The notes below the pieces were generated by a model, which saw only the letters and a list, made by a program, of their open reading frames with translations, searched no databases and had not been told where the DNA came from. Made by a program: the position numbers and the translations under genes. 64,000 nucleotides of DNA from Nepenthes gracilis (taxonomy: Eukaryota > Streptophyta > Magnoliopsida > Caryophyllales > Nepenthaceae): the NCBI GenBank assembly GCA_033239525.1, contig BSYO01000002.1, forward strand, positions 12,806,626 to 12,870,625, in the 5' to 3' direction. Below, piece after piece: positions 57,385-64,000 of this stretch; position 1 is the first letter of the stretch; each line of letters begins with the position of its first letter.

Positions 57385-59151
57385 AAAAAATGTTTCTGTT
57401 TTGGGCTTGGAGCCCACGGTTGTTGGGCCTCCTTTGGCTTCGGCAGGCTCGGCTTTGTAGCATCTTTGATTTTGTCCTACTACTGGATCGGTGTTATATA
57501 TAATATATATATATATATATATGAAAAAAAAGAAAAAAAAAGGAAAAAAAAAATTGGTGCGTTGTATGGCTCGTAATTCTAGGGCCGATGGACTCTGATG
57601 CCCTTCACCTCTCCATTCCCTCACCAAAAATGTCTTTAGAGTGTATGGACCCTAATGTCTCTGCCCATTTTTTTGCTGTTGAAGTATGGGTGTATTCTGA
57701 TCCTCTGCAGTCGGGTTTGTGGAGTTGCATTGCTGTTTTTGCCGGTCTGGAGTCTGAAGTGGCTCAAGGATGCGTCAGTTGGTCTTGACCACGGTTCTGT
57801 TTGCCCTACATGTTGTTTTTAGGCTGTATTGTTTGGGATCAATATTTGGACGGGTTGGCATTGCTGGTGTTGTTCTTTGCTGTGTTGCTCTTGGTGGGTG
57901 AGGGTGTGATGGTCTGAGAAGATATACTGGGTGGTGATCTGGTTGGTAGCTATTGCAGGTTCCCTATGTTGGTTGGGTTTGGTTAAATGTCGAAGCTGCT
58001 GGCTGACGTGGCTGATTGTGTTCCCATTGACTTTCCTTTCCCCCCTGGTCTGGGTGGCTAATTTTGCTGCCTGTGTCGAGTGGTTTTTCCATGAGGATTG
58101 GGGCGGAGACTATGCAGGCAAAAGTTTTCTGCAACATGTGCCGGATTACTGCATCGGTCTTACTGATTTTCTTCCATGGTGCTGAATAAGGTGGCTGCTG
58201 GAATGAGTAAATCCTTGAAGTAGATGCAGGATCTGGGTCGACAGATGAGGGGGCCATTAGCTGCATTCTGAATTCTTGCTCCCCAACCAGTTCCGCAATG
58301 CTACCTGATTAAGCCAGCTGCTGATGCCAAGTCTACCTCCTGCTGATGTGCTACAAGTCTACATCCTACTGGCTGATGTGATGATGCTGCTGTGTGGAAT
58401 TAAGTAGCTGATTTTTAGTTGGTTTCCAGCATGCTGCTGCTGTGTGATGATGCTGCTATAGTCGGTGGTCTATTCAGAACTCCTTGCTGATGCTGCTTTG
58501 TTTGAACCTGTTTTAGATTAGTGGATGATGAGGCTTTCCTTATTCCCTGCTTTATTCAACTGTTTTGGAGGGATCCTCCTTTGCTTAACCATGGTTGTTT
58601 CATGATGCTTGCCGGGTCTGCTGGGCGAGCGATGATGCAACACTGCTTATGGGCGGTGCCTGGTTTGTGGCTCTGTTTGGCTGAGGATTGTGGGCTGCTT
58701 CTTCTGGGATGGAAAATTGCTTGCTGACTGGAAGCAGGAGCCCCTGATGTTGGCAGCTCCCTTGTCATGATAATCTGGTTGCTAACAGCCCTTCCATAGT
58801 GGGATTTCCTACTGGTCGCGTTTTTGGTGTGAGGAATGTGTTTGAGGAATCACAAGTTTTGATGATCTAGCCGTTCCTTTTCTTCTCTCATTTTTATCTT
58901 CACACGTTTCCCTGAATTTAGGCGTGTCACTCTTTTGTGTTGTCTGACGGCGTTGATGGATGTATTTCCGTTTTTGCCATCTTTAACTGCATTATTTACT
59001 TTATATAGGTTTTGTATTTTGGATATCGTTGCTCGGGGTATGCCCTAGCGTCTTTGTTCGAAATCCAAATTGGAATAACACTTGGAGATAGAACATTGTT
59101 TATGTATAATTTTCTTTTTATTTATAAAATTTACTTACTTACAAAAAAAAA
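57385..59151 (+). other. 3-prime region of the LINE
   Basis: It begins with a T-rich, GC-mixed segment, a TA microsatellite (57496-57522) and A-rich runs (57523-57553). Then 1.4 kb GCTG-rich non-coding sequence leads to the conserved tail. No ORF with family features. Confidence 0.75.
57496..57522. repeat. (TA)n microsatellite
   Basis: ATATAATATATATATATATA-type run directly before an A-rich tract in the LINE 3-prime region. Confidence 0.9.
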
Positions 59152-60040
59152 TCTCCTTGCTATTTTCTTCTTTTGATATCAGTTTCACGGTCGAGTTTGG
59201 CTCGCTCCCCATAAAAAAAGGGGTGATTTTGGCCGGTCAACGTGTTGACCGGTTCTTTTTGGGCTTTGACCGGTCAGCTTGTTGACCAACTAACAGAAAA
59301 AAATGAGGTTCCTTTTGCTGGTTTTTTTACTAACCGTTAATCTTGGGCTTTGGACGGTCAACTAATTGACCGGCCAACCATCCCAAAAAAAAAAAATCTG
59401 GCTGCAGGTTGACGAGTCTGTGGTTTTGGTTGCCCAGAATGCACCAAGCTCGATATCTCAAAGGGATGTTGGGACGTGCTCCACGTCGGATATGATCTCA
59501 TGAAAGATTGCATACTGCACGAGAATATGGATGATTCAAGGTTATGCTGCTGCTGAGAGCCCAGTTGAAGCAGGATGGTAATTTTGGCGGTGCATTATGC
59601 TTTATGCTGGATTGTACGGAGTACCTTTGGCCAGTGTTGTGATGATTTGATTCATCCAGCAGTACCGATTTGTTTCACATGGCCGGCTTGTGGTTTTTCT
59701 GGAACGGATCGTTGGCTGGCTTGTGGTTTTTGCCGGGTTGCTAATACACTCTGGGATTGAGTGCCTGATTGTAGTTTTTCCTCACAAGATCCCGGTATGG
59801 GACTCTTGCTGACTTGGATGAAGTGGTTCTTTTGGGCAAACTGGCTCCTTCTCTCACAAGCTCCCGGTTTGGTGGTCTAGCCTCCTTTTTTGCTGAGATG
59901 GTTTTTATGGCAGGAATGCGGGTTTGGGTCAGTTTGCATATGCCCGGTTTGCTGCAATCAAAAAGAGTATCCTGAAAGTTTTGCTGTTTCCATGCCTGGT
60001 TTCCTGGAAAAGGTCTATTGACACGAATGGGAAGTTGATC
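59152..60040. other. Unresolved repeat-derived DNA
   Basis: After the LINE duplication there are three GGTCAAC/GTTGACC inverted pairs (59233-59370), an A run at 59384-59396, and T/G-rich sequence with GGTTTG and CCGGTT words. It probably holds the rest of the element cut at 51440, but I could not fix its limits. No gene. Confidence 0.4.
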
Positions 60041-60698
60041 TTTGCCTAATACAACTTGCTGACCATCCGCCCCTTGTCCATTCCGAAATTTCATTCCAAA
60101 ATTCCTCTCCTGGATTTCTTGGCATTCCAAATCGGACATATCTTACGCAACCGGCATTTCCTATGCAGCTAAGCAAAATGGCGCAACCAGGCAAATTGGC
60201 ACAGCCGGTAAATCCTGCTCCAACCGATCATTTTGGTGCAACCGTCCATTTTGCCTTCCTACCAACCATTCCGGTTAGTTGTGCAAACCGATAATTTTTC
60301 CAAATTGGGCAAAATGACGCAATTGGGCAAAATGGCGCAACTGGCTATTTTGCCCCAACTTGGCAATATTGCATACCCTGTGGCCTTTTCAGCCGATCAA
60401 TAGCATGCTGACCGGATTCTTTTCTCAACCGACCAACCTTCTGTTGACCGACTATTTGCTTGCCCAACTGATTAATTTCATACCGGTCATTTCGATAAAT
60501 TTCATTCCGGCATTTGCCACTCTTGCAAATGTCACTCCGAATTTTTACTTCGAGATTTGCCTTCTCTGACAAACGGTCTTCTCCAAGATTTGTCTACTTC
60601 AGTCAAATAGTCATCCTCCAAGATTTGCCTACACCGGCAAATGGTCTTCTTGGTTATTGCTGTAGCCAGCATACAGCACTCCAAACATCATACAAAAC

Positions 60699-60952
60699 TT
60701 TTTTTTTGGTAAGTAAGTGTAATTTGTATTAAAAGAATAGAAAAATTTATAAAAACTTATCATCTATCTTCAAGTGTTATGCCGACTTAAAGATAAAGAA
60801 GAGAAGTTGGGTCATTCCCCAAAACAAAAAATAGCAGGATACCTGCCAAAAACCAATAAGATGGTAATCATTTACAATCAATCAATACGTTAACAAGAGA
60901 CAACAACACCTCAGCATTAACAACATTATCTTCGTCTGGTCAGTCCGCTCTA
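60699..60952 (-). mobile_element. 254-bp LINE-tail fragment in the copia LTR
   Basis: Flanked by ACATCATACAAAAC (60685-60698) and ACATCACCATAAAAC (60953-60967), imperfect. Terminus GGTAAGTAAGTG, stem-loop region and a degenerate core (TTGGGTCATTCCCCAA). The other LTR lacks this segment at the matching place (near 48590), confirming an insertion. Confidence 0.78.
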
Positions 60953-61038
60953 ACATCACCATAAAACCTGTGTGAACCTTCGATAATTCTTTCGTTTATT
61001 GAGTCACCCACAAGGGAGTGACCAATCCCAATATCTCC

Positions 61039-61284
61039 TTCACCATTTGAAGCTAGGGTCCACACTTCCAATTATTAAGTTGTATATACTCCTAAATTTC
61101 CAAGTGAGAATCCTTCAATGTAGTGTGAGATATCTGGCCCCTCTTTTTTTTTTTAATTATTCTTATAAATTATAGTTATGTAATTCACTAAATTGGTCCC
61201 TCAAGTTCTTTATAAAATTTGGCCCAACAAAATTCCAAGGTCACAACTTAAATTCTTGGTTTAAGATAAAATATTAAGACCCAC
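61039..61284. other. AT-rich flank
   Basis: Right flank of the copia element. No gene or repeat structure recognised. Confidence 0.5.
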
Positions 61285-61300
61285 ATCTCACTAGTTTAAC

Positions 61301-63965
61301 TTTTTTTTTTGGTAAGTAAGTATTTTGGATTATAGGGAGAAAAAATTATAAAATCTATGTTTTATCTCCAAGTATTTTGACTTGAAATTAAAATATAAAA
61401 AGCTAGGGCATACCCCGAGCAAACGGTACAACAGATAATACCAAAATAGCCTCTAAGAGGACTACGTTCAACAGAAAGCAACATATGTAATCTGAAATTA
61501 CACATAAGCAGACACACAAGCATCAACAGTGCAGGAGCATCTTGCGGTGCAACTCAAGCAACACCTGGTCAATTCACTTGAAGTGCATCCGGATCCAGCT
61601 TCAGCGCTGGACTCACTAAGATCAGCAGATGACACAATCTGGAGGCAGCCAGCAAACTGCCTATGCACCAAAATAGCCCAGCAGCCATTCCATAATCAGC
61701 AAAGGAAGGAGCCCCGGCATCAAAAATACCAGCACCAACACAATGCCACATAGCAGCTACAAAAAACTGAAAACAGCTTCAATACCATTCCACTGCCCAT
61801 GCTTCAGAAGCACCACGCAGCAGGGCACTAACCCATGTGTATAACATCGGAGCATCAGCAGCAAAACTCCAAAAAAATCAGCATTTCCATCAGCTTCTTC
61901 CAAGAGTTCTGTCGATCTCTATGATTAACAAGCCAATTGCAGCTGAACAGCAAGCCCTCGATCGCACCAGGTCTAGCTACACCGGCCGGTGTAAATTAGA
62001 TGCAGAGAGGCATCACTGTCCAGCAAACAAAACCAGTGGCTACACCCCAACATCAACCAATGCAACATCCACATTTCACCCATCATCAAAGCTGGGCCAG
62101 CAGATCTCCATCCACATCCTCACAAAATTGGCAACAAGATGATACCAGCACCTTGCAAATCTGCATCTAAGCAGGAGCACATCACCAACCTCAGAAGACA
62201 CTGCCATTCAGGGTCCTCCAGAGCCAGCACATCCACAGTCCACCAGAAGCACTGCCACCAGCGCCAGGCTTCAAACATACCAATAGCACAGCAGCAATCA
62301 GTTAGCTTCGCAGCCAACCGACGTCAGAAAGGAAAATTCAACAGCATTAGGACATAGCCAGCTGAACTCCAAAGAGACTGAAAAAAATCAGAGTTATAGC
62401 TTGAGGTAGGCATGCACCAACCACAAACTGCCAGCAGCAAACCATCACCAGCCAATACAGACACAACATACAACCAGCCGCCACCCTCAGCAACCCAATT
62501 CACCTCAAGTAGGCAAGGCCAGCATACTGGTAGGAACAAATCAAAACAGAGTCTAACCCCTATTCCACCAATGCCAACCGGCAAGGAGAACACCCCTGCA
62601 ACAAGGGGAGCAAAAGACCAAAAGGTCCAGGACCCGGTTCAACCAAAACCAAATCCGAGTGTATGGCGGCCCCCTCCCCAACCCACACACCGGTAGTGGC
62701 TCCTAGGAACACGGCACTGAAACCGATTATTGAGACAATGCTCCAAAGAAAAGCCGAGAAGCCAACCCGGCAAGAACACGAGAATACCCTTGGGGTATCA
62801 CCGCATTCATACCACAGCGATTGCGCCATAGCCAGTCCAACCAAACACCGATCGGATGATTGTGCAGGGACCAACAAGAGTCCAGACTCCATCTTCAAAC
62901 AAAGAATCAGCATACAAACAAATGAGGTAATCACCTCACAAAGCAACTATGACAGTTGCAAACAACTCACCGCATCAGAAGGATTTTCAGCGTTCGAACA
63001 TGGCCATTCCCACAACTTCCGCACTCCAGCCCATACTTCCACACCAGATTAAAAACAGGCTCCCCCAACCCATCAGACCGGAAGGAACGTACCGGTAGAG
63101 AGGCTTCAGAAACCGGGCACAGTCATTCGTCAACGTCAAAACCAACTAGCAGCGAAGATCAATAACAACGGAGAGGACCCAACATCCCACAGCCGGTGGA
63201 ACTGGCAGTATAACCAGACAACAGCAATCCAACGGACTGCTACTCAATCGCACTACATTTTAGCAGCGCACAGACAGGGCACCACCTCAATAAGAAGGAA
63301 AAATTAGCAACCAAAACGTACCTCAGCCAGCTTAGCAGCCCTCATCCGAAGTGACCCGATCCAGAAAAATATACGGGCTCCCCCAACCCAACCAACAAGT
63401 GGGACACACCGCCAGAGAACAAACAGAGCAACGCCACAGGACATTCGGCTGCATCAATTCCATCGAGATGAGACAGCAGCCCACAGAGACCTCAGCAATC
63501 CGAAGCAATCGAAAGCGCCAGGTCCTTCAGGAAGCTCAAGAACCGACAAAAGCAACAAACAATGACGCAAACGAAGAAAACAGATGCACCGGGAACTCAG
63601 CCTTCCCTTTGCGCAAACCGAGAAGAGAACCGAGGAGAAGGCGAGGGGGCAGCCAGGAGACCGGCCATGGCCGGCTCCGACACCGCCCAGCCAGAGGAAG
63701 CCATGCCCTAAGGCATCGCATAAGGCGAGCGAAGAGAATAGGAAACAGAGGACAGATCTTCGAAGCCGAAGAAAGCAAGGGATGAGAAGGAGACAGAGGG
63801 GCGGCCGGGCGAGGCAACCAGGGGACCGGCCGTGGCCGGCACCGGAGCTGCCCGGCCAGATGAGGAACGCCGCTGCGCCGAGATTCAAATTTCAAATTGA
63901 AATTTGAAAAGGAAGAGGAAGAGAGAAGCGAGAGCTTCTCTCTCTAGAGTTTTCGGGTTTTTCAA
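61301..63965 (-). mobile_element. Non-coding LINE-tail element, full length, 2.67 kb
   Basis: A perfect 16-bp duplication ATCTCACTAGTTTAAC stands at 61285-61300 and 63966-63981. On the minus strand the 5-prime end has CTCTAGAGAGAGAAGC with a GAGAGAAGC-hairpin (63919-63945), a GC-rich leader in which a block with CCGGCC(A/G)TGGCCGG occurs twice (63661, 63826), and the CCCCAACCC-type block near 63062 and 63378. The 3-prime end has core (GCTAGGGCATACCCCGAGC, 61403), stem-loop (61360-61388) and GGTAAGTAAG/T10. No ORF1, endonuclease or RT is present. Both ends are intact, so this is a complete non-autonomous unit. Confidence 0.9.
63919..63945 (-). other. 5-prime hairpin of the non-coding family
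   Basis: GAGAGAAGC-GAGA-GCTTCTCTC forms a perfect 9-bp stem with a 4-nt loop, about 20-45 nt from the element 5-prime end. The same hairpin, one base shorter, is at ~18677-18697 in the element 16486-18727. Confidence 0.7.
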
Positions 63966-64000
63966 ATCTCACTAGTTTAACAAAAATTATTTTAAGTATA

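Larger units (their letters stand above)
51456..59151 (+). mobile_element. Near-full-length L1-like LINE, 7.7 kb
   Basis: A perfect 15-bp duplication TCTCCTTGCTATTTT stands at 51441-51455 and 59152-59166. The order is a short GC-rich leader, ORF1 with DUF4283 region, ORF2 with endonuclease, RT and zf-RVT, A/TA-rich junction, 1.6-kb GCTG-rich 3-prime region, core GCTCGGGGTATGCCCTAGCG (59031), stem-loop and CTTACTTAC-A9. It is the reference copy for the family. Both ORFs are now disrupted. Confidence 0.93.
39668..61033 (-). mobile_element. Copia-type element with TA...TA LTRs, inflated by nested insertions
   Basis: The two LTRs are recognised by shared blocks. TATTGG(A/G)GTTC and the 'cagcgaaaac' block start both inner/outer edges (39668, 50899). 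CATCCGCCCCTTGTCCATTCC occurs at 40366 and 60065; ATTGAGTCACCCACAAG-type at 48624 and 60999. On the minus strand the LTR begins TATT(A/G)GGG and ends CCCAATA/TCCAATA. An iMet-type PBS, gag and protease lie between (48659-50898), but integrase and RT are absent. Flanks TTTCC (39663-39667) and TCTCC (61034-61038) could be a diverged 5-bp duplication. Most of the 21-kb span is later insertions. Confidence 0.72.
50899..61033 (-). repeat. 5-prime LTR of the copia element, interrupted
   Basis: LTR sequence is present at 50899-51083 and about 60040-60698, then 60968-61033. The missing middle relative to the other LTR (39850-40340) suggests a deletion next to the insertions. CAACCGG-type repeats recur at 60150-60340. 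Confidence 0.65.

Noticed and set aside
61033..61300. Continuation of the copia internal region to the right of 61033
   Set aside because: GGTGAAGGAGA next to the LTR edge looks like a purine tract, but PBS, gag and protease lie on the other side and no coding sequence follows. A chance purine run in the flank is simpler.
63454..63907. Overlapping ORFs of 107-144 codons on both strands
   Set aside because: They fall in the GC-rich leader of the non-coding element. Pro/Arg/Leu-rich translations come from composition; only the ATG context may be an ORF1 relic.

Overview
The window is nuclear DNA from a flowering plant. The evidence is one spliceless proline-rich membrane-protein gene of a plant xylem family, Ty3/gypsy and Ty1/copia LTR retrotransposons of plant type, plant L1-like LINEs with a DUF4283-type ORF1, and an AT-rich background. 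I cannot name the species. Only one host gene is convincing: a TED7-like gene at 1791-2285. Almost everything else is a nest of transposable elements. || Layout. 1-1309 is the end of a long LTR. 1311-1790 holds a repeat fragment and the promoter side of the TED7-like gene. 2286-4656 is AT-rich DNA with a small LINE-tail element. 4657-19633 is a chain of LINE-tail elements, mostly on the minus strand; one of them is split by a 2.8-kb solo LTR (9020-11851). 19805-29912 is a complete but dead Tat-type gypsy element with 5-bp target duplications, gag-pol remnants, a 3-prime tandem array and a spliced antisense gene. 30540-37181 is a LINE carrying two further insertions. 39668-61033 is one copia-type element whose two LTRs have been blown apart by nested insertions, including two LINEs (42297-47666 and 51456-59151). 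61301-63965 is another LINE-tail element. || The most interesting system is a LINE-mobilised family I could not match to anything I know. At least nineteen loci share a 3-prime end: a GCTCGGGGTATGCCCTAGC-like core, a stem-loop about 40 nt further on, and a terminal CTTACTTACC joined to poly(A). Members come in tiers. There are LINEs with ORF1 plus endonuclease/RT. There is an element with ORF1 only (33278-36701). There are 1.6-3.3 kb elements with no intact coding sequence that keep a LINE-like 5-prime end and a 3-prime tail around a GCTG-rich body. There are short 3-prime fragments (127-260 bp). Finally there are tail-only insertions of 16-25 bp. Clean 11-18 bp target-site duplications at most of them show that each is a separate target-primed event. 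Base-pair-preserving changes in the 3-prime stem-loop suggest it is the RNA structure the LINE reverse transcriptase recognises. || No coding region other than the TED7-like gene looks functional. All retroelement ORFs carry stops, frameshifts or lost catalytic residues.
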